From the NCBI GenBank assembly GCA_900546455.1, contig URCS01000008.1, positions 1 to 45,420 on the forward strand: a stretch of 45,420 nucleotides of DNA, in the 5' to 3' direction. This stretch comes from an uncultured Collinsella sp. (GTDB lineage Bacteria; Actinomycetota; Coriobacteriia; Coriobacteriales; Coriobacteriaceae). The number at the start of each line of letters is the position of its first letter. The first letter of the stretch is position 1. Below the pieces are notes generated by a model. That model was given only the letters and a program-made list of their open reading frames with translations, was not told the origin of the DNA and did no database searches. The translations under genes were made by a program, and so were the position numbers. This document shows, in pieces, positions 7,159 through 15,523 of the stretch.

Positions 7159-8538
7159 ATGGATACTCAGACCACAACATATTCCGATGACGAGCTGACC
7201 GCAGCGCTTGCCGAGCACCTGGCGTCGCTCGGTCGCGACGACAGCTATCGCGTGGAGCGTGTACTTAAGCGCTCGTCCGTTGAAACAACCGAGCTCGTGT
7301 GCTTTGAAGGAACCGGCGGTGGTTCGCTCGGCCCCTTTGTCCGTAAACGCATCGATGCTTCGGCTCAAATCGGCGGGGCATACGAGCGTCTGTTTGCCGC
7401 CCAGCGGGCAGGCAGGCGTTTTGAGCACCTGCCCAGAATCGTCGATTGTCGTCGTGTGGGCGACGAGCTCAACGTGGTTATGGAATACATCGAAGGGGAG
7501 ACGCTCGGGGTGCTGGTGGACCGTCTGGGAGCCACCCCCGATTATGCGCGTGAATTGTATCCTGCCCTATGCGATGCCGTGGGCGAGCTCCACGCCGGTT
7601 TTGCAATGGCGGGGGAGACGTCGGCGCCGGTGATCCATCGCGACCTCAAGCCGTCGAATATCATCGTGACGGGTGCGAACTGTACGCTCGATGAGGGCCT
7701 GACGTTTTCATCGCTGGTGATTATCGACTTGGGGATCGCGCGCGTGTGGCGCGATGGAGCCGATGCCGACACCGTCAAGTTTGGCACGCGACCCTATGCG
7801 CCGCCCGAGCAGTATGGGTTTGGGCAGACGAGTGCGCGCAGCGACGTCTACGCACTTGGCGCCCTGTTGTTCTTCTGCTTGACGGGAGCCGACCCTAAAC
7901 CAGGGCTCGACATGCGCGAGCAATGCGAGGCGCGTGGCATTCCCACCCCACTTGCCGATGCCGTCTGCATGTCGATGGCGCTCGACCCGGCCAAGCGTTT
8001 TGCGAGTGCGGAAGCGTTGGGACGGGCGACGCGCTCGGCATACGATCTGAGCCGCCCCGTGCGGCCTCCTACGCCTGCGCCTGTCCGTACTCCGGCCTCG
8101 GAGACGGTGTTGACGCTCCAAGGGCTCCAGAACCCCGCAGGGCTTCCTAGACCTGCCGCCTCCGCTGCACTCGGCCTGCTCTCTCGCATTCCGGAACCTC
8201 TGGGGCGCATTTGGAATACGCTTGTCTGCCTCTCGTTGCTTGTATTCTTTGCCGGAAGCCACTTTGCTGTCTTTCACCCCACGGGAGCAAACCAAGGCTA
8301 CCCGACGTGGCTTCTTATAATCGAGTACTTTTTCTTTGTCGATGGCCTTATGGTGCTTATGCATTTTGCGCTGCTCGACAAGCGCCGCCTTCGTCGGCGA
8401 TTCGCGCTGCTCGACAGCTATCGCGGCAAGAAACTAACGAAGCTCTGGCTCAAGGCATTGGGCGTGCTGCTCCTATGCATGATCGTCATAGTTGCGGTTG
8501 CCAATGCGACCGGTGTCGTTGACACCTCCACTGCCTAA
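7159..8538 (+). CDS. Membrane-bound serine/threonine protein kinase
   Basis: 459 aa from the ATG at 7159 (in-frame GTG at 7129 and ATGs at 7147/7150 are alternatives). It is a Hanks-type kinase domain at about residues 30-310: candidate ATP-binding Lys63 in FVRKRI, catalytic loop HRDLKPSN (160-167), DLG in place of DFG (190-192), activation segment ending GTRPYAPPEQYG and SDVYALGALLFF. The N-lobe glycine loop is unusual, with GTGGGSLG placed further along than expected. A Pro-rich linker follows, then three hydrophobic segments (about 345-455). Unlike PknB there is no PASTA domain, so it does not obviously sense peptidoglycan directly. The DLG and the divergent N-lobe leave activity to be shown, but the HRD, Asn and Asp residues are all present. 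Confidence 0.85.
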   Translation: MDTQTTTYSDDELTAALAEHLASLGRDDSYRVERVLKRSSVETTELVCFEGTGGGSLGPFVRKRIDASAQIGGAYERLFAAQRAGRRFEHLPRIVDCRRVGDELNVVMEYIEGETLGVLVDRLGATPDYARELYPALCDAVGELHAGFAMAGETSAPVIHRDLKPSNIIVTGANCTLDEGLTFSSLVIIDLGIARVWRDGADADTVKFGTRPYAPPEQYGFGQTSARSDVYALGALLFFCLTGADPKPGLDMREQCEARGIPTPLADAVCMSMALDPAKRFASAEALGRATRSAYDLSRPVRPPTPAPVRTPASETVLTLQGLQNPAGLPRPAASAALGLLSRIPEPLGRIWNTLVCLSLLVFFAGSHFAVFHPTGANQGYPTWLLIIEYFFFVDGLMVLMHFALLDKRRLRRRFALLDSYRGKKLTKLWLKALGVLLLCMIVIVAVANATGVVDTSTA

Positions 8539-8542
8539 AAGA

Positions 8543-8564
8543 AAAGGGCCCGTCGGGGCCCTTT
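8543..8564. terminator. Bidirectional terminator between the kinase and lysozyme-like genes
   Basis: GGGCCC (8546-8551) and GGGCCC (8556-8561) are separated by GTCG and flanked by A-run and T-run, extending to AAAGGGCCC/GGGCCCTTT. It sits 4 nt after the kinase stop and 10 nt beyond the stop of the convergent gene, so it can serve both. Confidence 0.85.
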
Positions 8565-8574
8565 ACAGTTGCGC

Positions 8575-9708
8575 TTAGATGCGGTTCATCTGAGCGGCGA
8601 CCTTGTTGTACCAGTCCTGCCACGTGGGCGGGCAGTACTTTTTGGCCGCTGCAGGGGTAAGGGTGGAGCCGTAGTTGGCGCCCAGATAGGCAACATGAGC
8701 GGAGATGCCCTCGCTCCAGCTGCCAAAGCTGCGCCAACCGCCGCCACGAGCGCTCCAGCCCCAGGCATTGTAGGAATTGGCGCAATAAGTGCCCTTGGTG
8801 CTCTCGATGCAGGCGATGGCGGGGGACCAACGGGGGTCGACACCGGTATTCCAAGCGGCGACGGCAAAGTTATAGCCCTGGCCTGCCATGGGGGAGCCGG
8901 CAAGATAATTATCGATGCGGCTCGTCCACTCATTAATGAACGAATCGTAATCGGAATTACCGGTATTGGCGTTGTTCACCGTGGTGTCGATGGTGGTGTT
9001 GGTGTTGGTGGCCTGACTGCTGGAATTGCTGCCGCTTACGCCCTCGCCCGAGAGCTTCTCGGCGGCAGCGGCCTTATCGGCCTCAAGCTTGGCGAGCTCG
9101 GCGGCATTTTCCTGCTCGGCTTTTGCCTGCGCCTCGCTGCGGAGCTGCTGGGCCTGCGCCAGCGAATCCTCGGCGTTTTTCTGTTCTGCCTCAAGCTGGG
9201 ACTTGGCCTGCTGGAGCTCGGCCTTGTTCTGCTCGAGTTCGGTTTGCATGTTGTTGAGCTCTTCGATCTCATCGACGCTCGAGCTCGTGATCTGGTTGGT
9301 GTATTTGCAGGTGGTGATGAACTCACCCAGGCTCTGCGCGTTGACCAGGAAGCTCACGATGGGATTGGTGCCCTTCTGGTACTTGTACAGATCGCGCATG
9401 GCGGAGCTTGCCTTGGCCTGCTGCTCGGGAAGCTTGGCCTCGATTTCCTCGATGCTCGCCTCATTGGAGTCGATCTGCTTTTGCAGGTCGTCGAGTTTGG
9501 TGCGGGCATCGTTGTAGGCGCTCGTGGCGGCTTCGATTTTTTGCTGCGCGGCGGAAAGCTGATCCTGCGTTGCCTGCGAGGCGGCATATGCCGCAACGGG
9601 GGAGAGCATCGGCGTGGCAGTCAGTGCGACAGCGAGTGCGGCGCTCGTGATGATACGAGCTGGCTTCGACGCGATGAGCGCTGCGACGCGATGATTCGAA
9701 TGCTGCAT
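8575..9708 (-). CDS. Secreted coiled-coil protein with lysozyme-like C-terminal domain
   Basis: 377 aa. A basic N-terminus and hydrophobic segment ending PVAAYAAS form a signal peptide (cleavage near residue 45). Residues about 45-225 are a long heptad-rich coiled coil like that of CwlO/PcsB-type hydrolases (many Gln, Glu, Lys, Ala). A Ser/Thr/Asn-rich linker leads to a C-terminal domain of about 125 residues with SPAIACIESTKG, where the Glu is the likely general acid of a lysozyme-fold glycosidase, then YNAWGWSARGGGW and ISAHVAYLG. It should act on peptidoglycan outside the membrane, perhaps with FtsEX-type control as for other coiled-coil hydrolases. The ATG at 9708 has AGAGGG 5 nt upstream; a TTG at 9723 is an alternative. 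Confidence 0.78.
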   Translation of the reverse strand: MQHSNHRVAALIASKPARIITSAALAVALTATPMLSPVAAYAASQATQDQLSAAQQKIEAATSAYNDARTKLDDLQKQIDSNEASIEEIEAKLPEQQAKASSAMRDLYKYQKGTNPIVSFLVNAQSLGEFITTCKYTNQITSSSVDEIEELNNMQTELEQNKAELQQAKSQLEAEQKNAEDSLAQAQQLRSEAQAKAEQENAAELAKLEADKAAAAEKLSGEGVSGSNSSSQATNTNTTIDTTVNNANTGNSDYDSFINEWTSRIDNYLAGSPMAGQGYNFAVAAWNTGVDPRWSPAIACIESTKGTYCANSYNAWGWSARGGGWRSFGSWSEGISAHVAYLGANYGSTLTPAAAKKYCPPTWQDWYNKVAAQMNRI

Positions 9709-9750
9709 CCAATCCCTCTGCAATCAATCGTAGGTTATGGTTCGAACGGT

Positions 9751-9815
9751 ATTCTACTACTGCTTTCGACCTCAACTTGAACCTTAAAGGTTCCAAAGGG
9801 TCAAGTTAAACTTGA
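9751..9815 (-). promoter_or_regulatory. Promoter region with two phased palindromes before the lysozyme-like gene
   Basis: Two perfect 15-bp odd palindromes lie upstream: GAACCTT-A-AAGGTTC (9779-9793) and TCAAGTT-A-AACTTGA (9801-9815). Their centres are 22 bp apart, two helical turns. On the minus strand TAGAAT (complement of 9751-9756) is a -10 candidate, with the first palindrome at the -35 position. The second palindrome resembles the SoxR half-site pattern with one extra central base. No regulator gene of that family is nearby. Confidence 0.5.
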
Positions 9816-9975
9816 GGCTTTGGCTTTGACCTGCAGTTATAGTGAATTGTTGAGAAACCATAGAGTTCAACTTTAACGTTACGGAACTCGGTCTGATCGC
9901 AGATTCACGCCTTAAGGGCTACTCCAACATGGGGTTTTGCACCTATAGGGTTCCCTCGCGGCGAGCCTGCTCAAT

Positions 9976-10575
9976 TTATTCGAGCGCCTCGGCTGGGGTG
10001 AAAGAACATGCGCCGTTGCCGAGCTTGACTGTCTGGATATCGTCTCCGACATGCACCTCTCCGCCTCGAAGCACCACACCGAAAATGCCCTCGTGGGGAA
10101 AGATGCAGTCGCCGGCGAGATGGTAGATAGCGCAGCGGGTGTGGCAGACTTTGCCGATCTGGCTGATCTCGACCAGAACGTCGTTGCCGATCTTGAGCTG
10201 TGTGCCCAGGGGGAGCGAAAGCAGGTTGATACCTTGTGTGGTGAAGTTCTCCCCAAAGTCACCTTCGTGCACATCGAGCCCGCGATGCTGGGCAGTCTGG
10301 ATTGATTCTGCGGCCAAAAACGAGACTTGGCGGTGCCAGTGCCCGGCGTGTGCATCGGAAGCGAGGCCAAACTGCTCAATGACGGTGTCGTGCCCATCGG
10401 AGACGGGTGACTTGCGTGTGCCTTTGTGCGCCGACGTGTTGATCGAAACGATGCGGGCGGGTCCTTCGTAGGCGTTGCTGGCGGTGCGTAGGGGAGCGGT
10501 CGTTTGAGAACGTTCCGCTAGCTCGCGTTTTGCAGCGTCAAGGATGGGGTTGTCGGTCAGATGTTCTTGGGGCAC
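9976..10575 (-). CDS. MOSC-domain protein
   Basis: 199 aa. The MOSC fold occupies about residues 40-190: ARIVSINTSAHKGTRK, VSFLAAESI, GDFGENFTTQGINL (the diagnostic GDfGENltt element), then GKVCHTRCAIYHLAGDC with the conserved Cys and G-x-G-V-VLRGGEVHVGD. The family is thought to bind sulfur on a conserved Cys and to relate to the sulfuration or handling of molybdenum cofactor. The actual substrate is not known for stand-alone members. The gene starts with GTG at 10575, preceded by AAAGG. No molybdenum cofactor genes are seen nearby. Its 3' end is separated from the lysozyme-like gene by 267 nt. Confidence 0.85.
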   Translation of the reverse strand: MPQEHLTDNPILDAAKRELAERSQTTAPLRTASNAYEGPARIVSINTSAHKGTRKSPVSDGHDTVIEQFGLASDAHAGHWHRQVSFLAAESIQTAQHRGLDVHEGDFGENFTTQGINLLSLPLGTQLKIGNDVLVEISQIGKVCHTRCAIYHLAGDCIFPHEGIFGVVLRGGEVHVGDDIQTVKLGNGACSFTPAEALE

Positions 10576-10798
10576 GCGTGCGCCTTTCGCTTTGAGGATG
10601 ACAATATGTTGAATCCTACAACAACGGTAGGTTCATTGCCCGTTGTCGTACAGCGGTGAGGGCCGTCTTTGCTCGAGTCTGATCCTCCGATTGCCATAGA
10701 TACGGTGGAACTTTGGGTGCTGGCGGTTTGGCACGCTAGAATGAATCGGTTGCACTAAGACCGCCCGTTGTGCGGGCAGTTCATGATAGGAAGTTTCC

Positions 10799-12055
10799 AT
10801 GGCATTGCAATTTACAGAGCGCGAGTTCATTCCCGTGCTGCTCGGTGGCGACATCAACGCCTATTCGGTGGCGCGCGCCTTCTACGAAGAGTATCGGGTC
10901 AAGAGTCTGGTCTTTGGCAAGTATCAGACGGGCCCTGCGTATCGAAGCCAGATTATCGACTACACGCCCAATGTCGACATCGATACCATGCCCGTGATGC
11001 TCGAGACCGTCAACGGCATTGCCCAGGCGCATGCCGATAAGACGATCGTCCTGATGGGCTGCGGCGATAACTATGTTGCCCTGGTGGCCCAGGCAAAGGA
11101 TGCCGATGAGCTGGCGGATAACATCGTTGCGCCCTATGCACCCTACAGCATGCTCGAGCAGTGCCAGAAGAAGGAGATCTTCTACGAGCTGTGCGAGAAG
11201 CATGGCGTGCCGTATCCGCACACCTTTACCTTTACTGCGCAGATGCTCAATGCGCAAGGCGAGGCGCCGGCCGAAGTGCTCGACCAGATCGACTTCCCGT
11301 TCCCGATGATCCTGAAGCCGTCCGACGGCATCATGTGGTGGCAGCATGAGTTCGAGGGCCAGAAGAAGGCTTATGAGATTGCCGATCGCGCCGAGCTGGA
11401 GCAGGTTATCCGTGACTCCTATGCCAGCGGCTACACCGACGACCTGATCTTGCAGGACCGCGTGCCCGGCAACGACGAGTACATGCGCGTGCTCACCAGC
11501 TATTCCGATCGCAACGGTAAGGTGCGCATGATGTGCCTGGGCCACGTGCTGCTCGAGGAGCATCAGCCCCATGGCGTTGGCAACCACGCCTGTATCATCA
11601 CCGAGCCCAATGACGAGCTTATGGATGGCGTGCGCAAGCTGCTCGAGGACCTTCACTTTGTGGGCTATTCCAACTTTGACGTGAAGTATGACGAGCGCGA
11701 TGGCTCGTTTAAGTTCTTCGACTTCAACACCCGCCAGGGCCGCAGCAACTACTATGTCACCAACAGCGGCTTTAACGTTGCCAAGTACGTGGTAGACGAG
11801 TATGTGTTCAACCGCCCGTTTGAGCCGGAGTTTGTGACGGCGCAGGACGAGGCGCTGTGGATGGTCGTCCCCATGGGTGTCGTCGACAAGTATGTCAAGG
11901 ATCCCGAGCTGCGCGCTAAGGTGCATCGCCTAGATAGGGAAGGCAAGGGCGCCGACCCTTCGTTTATGAAGGGCGACTTTGTCTTTAACCGCTGGCTGCG
12001 CATGTGGCACACCAAGCTGCGTCACTTTAAGCTGTTCAAGACGTATTACAAGTAG
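10799..12055 (+). CDS. ATP-grasp carboxylate-amine ligase, probably D-aspartate ligase
   Basis: 418 aa. ATP-grasp architecture: an N-terminal Rossmann-like part (VLLGGDINAYSVARAF), a hinge around CEKHGVPYPHTFTF, the ATP-binding lobe FPFPMILKPSDGIMWW (Lys contacting ATP), LQDRVPGNDEYMRV, and the Mg site FKFFDFNTRQGRSNYY near residue 305. This layout resembles the D-aspartate ligase of Enterococcus faecium, which adds D-Asp to the side-chain amine of residue 3 of the peptidoglycan stem. The next gene is an Asp/Glu racemase that could make D-Asp, which strengthens the guess. Other ATP-grasp amino-acid ligases look alike, so substrate is inferred. AGGAAG lies 6 nt before the ATG. Confidence 0.7.
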   Translation: MALQFTEREFIPVLLGGDINAYSVARAFYEEYRVKSLVFGKYQTGPAYRSQIIDYTPNVDIDTMPVMLETVNGIAQAHADKTIVLMGCGDNYVALVAQAKDADELADNIVAPYAPYSMLEQCQKKEIFYELCEKHGVPYPHTFTFTAQMLNAQGEAPAEVLDQIDFPFPMILKPSDGIMWWQHEFEGQKKAYEIADRAELEQVIRDSYASGYTDDLILQDRVPGNDEYMRVLTSYSDRNGKVRMMCLGHVLLEEHQPHGVGNHACIITEPNDELMDGVRKLLEDLHFVGYSNFDVKYDERDGSFKFFDFNTRQGRSNYYVTNSGFNVAKYVVDEYVFNRPFEPEFVTAQDEALWMVVPMGVVDKYVKDPELRAKVHRLDREGKGADPSFMKGDFVFNRWLRMWHTKLRHFKLFKTYYK

Positions 12056-12064
12056 ATGAGTGAG

Positions 12065-12103
12065 GCGCCCGTCCGGTTTACATCGGGCGGGCGCGGGTAT
12101 GAT
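12065..12103 (+). promoter_or_regulatory. Hairpin followed by a -10 element between ligase and racemase
   Basis: GCGCCCG (12065-12071) pairs with CGGGCGC (12088-12094), followed directly by TATGAT (12098-12103). It could end most ligase transcripts and restart transcription for the racemase, with a start near 12110. No clear -35 is visible, so co-transcription is equally possible. Confidence 0.3.
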
Positions 12104-12139
12104 ACGCGCAATTGCGCAAGCGTCACCAAGGAGGCGGCG

Positions 12140-12886
12140 ATGGAAAAGCTGGGAGTTATCGGCGGCATGGGTGCCGAGGCCACGTCGTATTACTACGACC
12201 AGGTGGTGCGCCATACGGCGGCTACGTGCGATCAGGAGCATATCGACATGGTGGTGCTTTCCAAGTCGACCATGCCCGACCGCACGCTGGCCATTAAGAC
12301 CGGTGAGCATGCCGAGCTGCTGGCGACCATGAAGGAGTGCGCCCAGGCGCTCGAGTCGCTGGGCTGTGCGCACATCGCCATTCCCTGCAACACGTCACAC
12401 TACTTCTACGACCAGATCCAGTCGTTTACGAAGGTGCCGATTATCCACATGCCGCGTGAGTCGGTGCGCTATGCTCTGGCTGGTGCGGTGATGGGGGAGT
12501 GCGAGTTCGACCCCAACCTGAGTATTCCGGCAGAGCCGGTGCGCAAGATTGGCATTATGGGCACCGACGGCACCGTGGGTGCGGGCGTCTATGGGCGCGA
12601 ATGCGAGGCTGCGGGCGTTGAGGTCGTCTATCCCAGCGAGAAGCGTCAGGCCGACGTGATGTCGCTCATCTACGACGATGTGAAGGCCGGACGCGAGCCC
12701 GATATGGACAAGTTTGACCGCGTGATGTGGGAGTTCGCCCGCAGCGGCTGCGACCGCGTCATCCTGGCCTGCACGGAGCTCTCGGTGCTGCAGAAGTACC
12801 GCGAGATGCCCGAGATTACTCTCGACGCCATGGACGTCCTGGTGCGTGAATCCATCATTCGCAGCGGCGCCCCCTACCGCCTCTAG
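12140..12886 (+). CDS. Aspartate/glutamate racemase family protein
   Basis: 248 aa. A cofactor-independent two-cysteine racemase: MEKLGVIGGMG at the start, Cys83 in IPCNTSH and Cys211 in LACTELS are the catalytic pair. The family interconverts L- and D-aspartate or glutamate by proton exchange between the two Cys. The absence of the usual MurI context and the preceding D-Asp-ligase-like gene favour aspartate. The start at 12140 has AAGGAGG with a 5-nt spacer; an in-frame ATG at 12056 that overlaps the end of the ligase gene is poorer. Together the pair would make and attach D-Asp. Confidence 0.85.
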   Translation: MEKLGVIGGMGAEATSYYYDQVVRHTAATCDQEHIDMVVLSKSTMPDRTLAIKTGEHAELLATMKECAQALESLGCAHIAIPCNTSHYFYDQIQSFTKVPIIHMPRESVRYALAGAVMGECEFDPNLSIPAEPVRKIGIMGTDGTVGAGVYGRECEAAGVEVVYPSEKRQADVMSLIYDDVKAGREPDMDKFDRVMWEFARSGCDRVILACTELSVLQKYREMPEITLDAMDVLVRESIIRSGAPYRL

Positions 12887-12892
12887 CTCCCG

Positions 12893-12927
12893 ACCTGCCA
12901 AAAAGGGACAGGTTTATTTTGGTAGGT
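12893..12927. repeat. Inverted repeat around a GGGACAGG core
   Basis: ACCTGCCAAAA (12893-12903) pairs with TTTTGGTAGGT (12917-12927), 10 of 11 positions. The loop carries GGGACAGG, related in sequence to the GGGAC-GTCTT repeats at 15.5 kb. It is probably a dispersed extragenic palindrome. Confidence 0.4.
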
Positions 12928-12945
12928 TTTATCTGGGGAAATAGT

Positions 12946-12982
12946 AAAGGCCTCGGCTCGTTTGGCGCGAGTCGAGGCCTTT
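12946..12982. terminator. Bidirectional terminator between racemase and ecfT
   Basis: A 15-bp stem, AAAGGCCTCGGCTCG (12946-12960) with CGAGTCGAGGCCTTT (12968-12982), has one G-T wobble and a 7-nt loop. T-runs or A-runs on both sides let it work for the convergent racemase and ECF genes. Confidence 0.85.
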
Positions 12983-13011
12983 TGCGTTAGGCGGTTGGTG
13001 CTGGCGATGAG

Positions 13012-13758
13012 CTAGAACAGGAATCCCAGGATGATGAGGGCGGCGCTGATGACGAGCACAGCGATATCCAGGCCCTTGATGGGGTAGCGCTTGTACGAGC
13101 TGGCACGCGTGCGCAGGTAGAAGCCGCGCTGCTCGGCGGCAAGCGCTGTGGCGTCGGTCTTGCCCACGCTCGAGATAAGCAGCGGCACGCACAGCGGCAG
13201 CATGAGTTTGAGCTTCTTGATGGGATTCTTGGTGTCGTACTCGACGCCGCGTGCGGTCTGCGCCTCCATGATGGCGTTCATCTCCTGGCCAAACACCGGC
13301 ACAAAGCGCAGTGCCGTGGTAAAGGTGAAGGCGTAGCGATAGGGCACGTGCAGCACCTCGACGCAGGCGTTGGCAAGGTCGTTGAGCTTGGTCACCATAA
13401 GCATCAGGATGAGCGGTAGCGCCACGCCCAGCAGGCGCAGGCAGGCCTTCGATCCGGTAGCGAGGCCCGTGTCGGTGATGAAGCCCCATACCACGTTGCC
13501 ATCGCGCATAAAGGCAAGCTGCAGCACCAGCATGATAAGCGCGAGCGGAATCAGCAGCTTGAGCAACGAGAGCAGGCGATCGACGACGCCGGCGTAGGCG
13601 CCCAGCGCAAGCGTGAGCGCCAAAAAGCCCAACAGCGCCACATAGGTGTCGGACAAGAAGATGCCGATGATGATGGCGGCGGCGAGGCCCAGCTTGACGA
13701 CGGGGTTCAGGCGATGCAGCAGCGTGTCGCCCGGCATGTAGTCGATGACGTTAACCAC
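13012..13758 (-). CDS. ecfT: ECF transporter T component
   Basis: 248 aa. Transmembrane coupling protein of an energy-coupling-factor importer. It starts VNVIDYMPGDTLLHRLNP (typical EcfT opening), has about five to six hydrophobic segments, and two Ala-Arg-Gly-like coupling helices, QTARGVEYD and AEQRGFYLR, that contact the ATPases. The chosen GTG at 13758 overlaps the end of the ATPase gene by 8 nt, with GGAG about 10 nt upstream. It is the last gene of the S-A-T operon and ends before the shared terminator. Confidence 0.88.
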   Translation of the reverse strand: MVNVIDYMPGDTLLHRLNPVVKLGLAAAIIIGIFLSDTYVALLGFLALTLALGAYAGVVDRLLSLLKLLIPLALIMLVLQLAFMRDGNVVWGFITDTGLATGSKACLRLLGVALPLILMLMVTKLNDLANACVEVLHVPYRYAFTFTTALRFVPVFGQEMNAIMEAQTARGVEYDTKNPIKKLKLMLPLCVPLLISSVGKTDATALAAEQRGFYLRTRASSYKRYPIKGLDIAVLVISAALIILGFLF

Positions 13759-15502
13759 GACGGACCATCTCCTCGGTAATGCGAACGATATCGGTGACCT
13801 CACTCACCTGCGCAAAAGCGGGGGAGACGGAGGATGCCAAGCGGCGCGAGAGCTCAATGACCTGGGGCGGCTCCACGTAGGCGCGGTGCATAAGCTCGAT
13901 ATTCGAGAACAGTTGGTGCGTGCAGCCGCGCTCGAGGATGCGGCCGTCGGCCATGACTACGATACGCTCGGCAAAGTCCGAGACGACTTCCATGTCGTGG
14001 CAGACCATGATCACGGCGCAGCCGCGCTCGGCCATGGTGCGCACCGTTTCCATGACGGTCATGCACTCGCGGTAGTCAAGGCCGCTCGTGGGCTCGTCGA
14101 GCACTACGATCTTGGGCTCTACCACCACGACAGAGGCGAGCGCCACCATTTGTCGCTGGCCGCGCGAAAGCGAGAAGGGCGCCTCGTCGGCGGGCAGGCC
14201 AAAGCGGTCGATGACGAGCTGAGCACGACGCAGGGCCTCGGCGCGGTCGATGCCGGCAAGCTCCAGTCCAAAAGCGACCTCGTCGAGCACGGTATCCTTG
14301 CAGATCTGGCGGTCGGGGTTTTGGAAGAGCGTTGCGACCTCGCGGGCGATGCGACTTGTGGGGACCGCGGCGGTGTCCAGGCCCGTAACGCGCACGCTGC
14401 CCGAGGCAGGCTTAAGCAGGCCCGTGAGCAGTTTGGTGAGCGTGGTCTTGCCGGCGCCGTTTTGGCCGACGATGCCCACGAGCTCGCCAGGATAGAGCGT
14501 AAGGCTAAGGTCGTGGACGGCAGCGCCGCCGTTGGGGTAGGCAAACTCAACGTGATCGAAGGTGAGCACGGGTTCGGCGTCCTTGGCATGAGGGCGCAAC
14601 GACGGGGCATGTGGGGAGTCCGCGGGAGCCTGGGCTTCGCTGGCCGCGTGCGCGGGGTCGACGATGCCCGAAATCAGACGCTCGGCCTCATCGACATCCA
14701 AGCAAGGGGTGCCGCTTACCAAGCCATCGGCCTCGAGACTGTTGAAGATACGCGTGACGCGGGGGCAATCGACGCCAATGGTGCGCAGTTCATCGGTATG
14801 CGCGAATACCTCGTGCGGCTCGCCCTGCAGCGCGATTTCGCCATGGTTGAGCACGAGCACGCGGTTGCAATACTCCGAGAGCAGGGCGACTTTTTGCTCA
14901 ACGACGACGATGGTGATTCCAAGTGCGCGGTTTGCCTCGCGCAGGGTCTCGAAGACCAGCGTGGAGCTGGCGGGGTCGAGTGCCGCGGTGGGCTCGTCGA
15001 GAACCAAGACGCGCGGGCGCATGGCGAGGATGGCGGCGATGGCTACCTTTTGCTTCTGTCCGCCCGAGAGGGTTGCGATCTCGCGGTCGCGCAGGTCGCT
15101 GATGCCGACGGTCTCGAGCGTTTCGCTCACGCGCCGCTCGATCTGGTCGTGGGGAACGCCAAAGTTCTCGAGGCCAAAGAGCATCTCGTCCTCGACGACC
15201 GAAGCGACCATCTGCGTGTCGATATCCTGCAGCACACTGCCGACGATCTGCGACACATCGGTGAGCGAGACTTCGCAGGTGTCGTGGCCGTCGACCATGA
15301 CGGACCCAAAGAACGTGCCGGTGTAGTGGTGGGGCACGGCGCCCGACAGACAGGCGGCAAGCGTGGACTTGCCGGCGCCCGAGGGTCCGATGATGCCGAT
15401 GAAATCTCCCTTGTTCACGCTGAGCGAGATGTGGCTGAGCGCCTGCTCGGTCTGCGTGCCATAGGAGAACGAGACATCGTCGACGTTGATGATCGTTTCC
15501 AT
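13751..15502 (-). CDS. ecfA: ECF transporter ATPase, two ABC domains fused
   Basis: 583 aa. Two complete ABC ATPase halves in one chain. Half 1 has Walker A GPSGAGKST (about residue 38), LSGGQKQKVAIA and LVLDEPTAALD. A linker of about 50 residues rich in Ala, Pro and His follows (about 275-310). Half 2 has Walker A GQNGAGKTT, Q-loop LFQNPDRQI, signature LSRGQRQ (Arg in place of the first Gly) and VVLDEPTSGLD, then CHDMEVV. It powers uptake with EcfT and the S component. The ATG at 15502 has AAAGG about 7 nt upstream. Encoding both A and A' in one protein is known in Actinobacteria. Confidence 0.92.
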   Translation of the reverse strand: METIINVDDVSFSYGTQTEQALSHISLSVNKGDFIGIIGPSGAGKSTLAACLSGAVPHHYTGTFFGSVMVDGHDTCEVSLTDVSQIVGSVLQDIDTQMVASVVEDEMLFGLENFGVPHDQIERRVSETLETVGISDLRDREIATLSGGQKQKVAIAAILAMRPRVLVLDEPTAALDPASSTLVFETLREANRALGITIVVVEQKVALLSEYCNRVLVLNHGEIALQGEPHEVFAHTDELRTIGVDCPRVTRIFNSLEADGLVSGTPCLDVDEAERLISGIVDPAHAASEAQAPADSPHAPSLRPHAKDAEPVLTFDHVEFAYPNGGAAVHDLSLTLYPGELVGIVGQNGAGKTTLTKLLTGLLKPASGSVRVTGLDTAAVPTSRIAREVATLFQNPDRQICKDTVLDEVAFGLELAGIDRAEALRRAQLVIDRFGLPADEAPFSLSRGQRQMVALASVVVVEPKIVVLDEPTSGLDYRECMTVMETVRTMAERGCAVIMVCHDMEVVSDFAERIVVMADGRILERGCTHQLFSNIELMHRAYVEPPQVIELSRRLASSVSPAFAQVSEVTDIVRITEEMVRRG

Positions 15503-15523
15503 GGATACCTTTCATAGTCATTG

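Noticed and set aside
9801..9815. Authentic SoxR box
   Set aside because: The palindrome has an additional central base compared with the SoxR consensus, and no soxR or redox gene is adjacent, so it is only noted as similar.
10714..10742. Sigma-70 promoter before the ATP-grasp ligase gene (TAGAAT at 10737)
   Set aside because: The -10 is fair but the hexamer 17 nt upstream does not resemble TTGACA.
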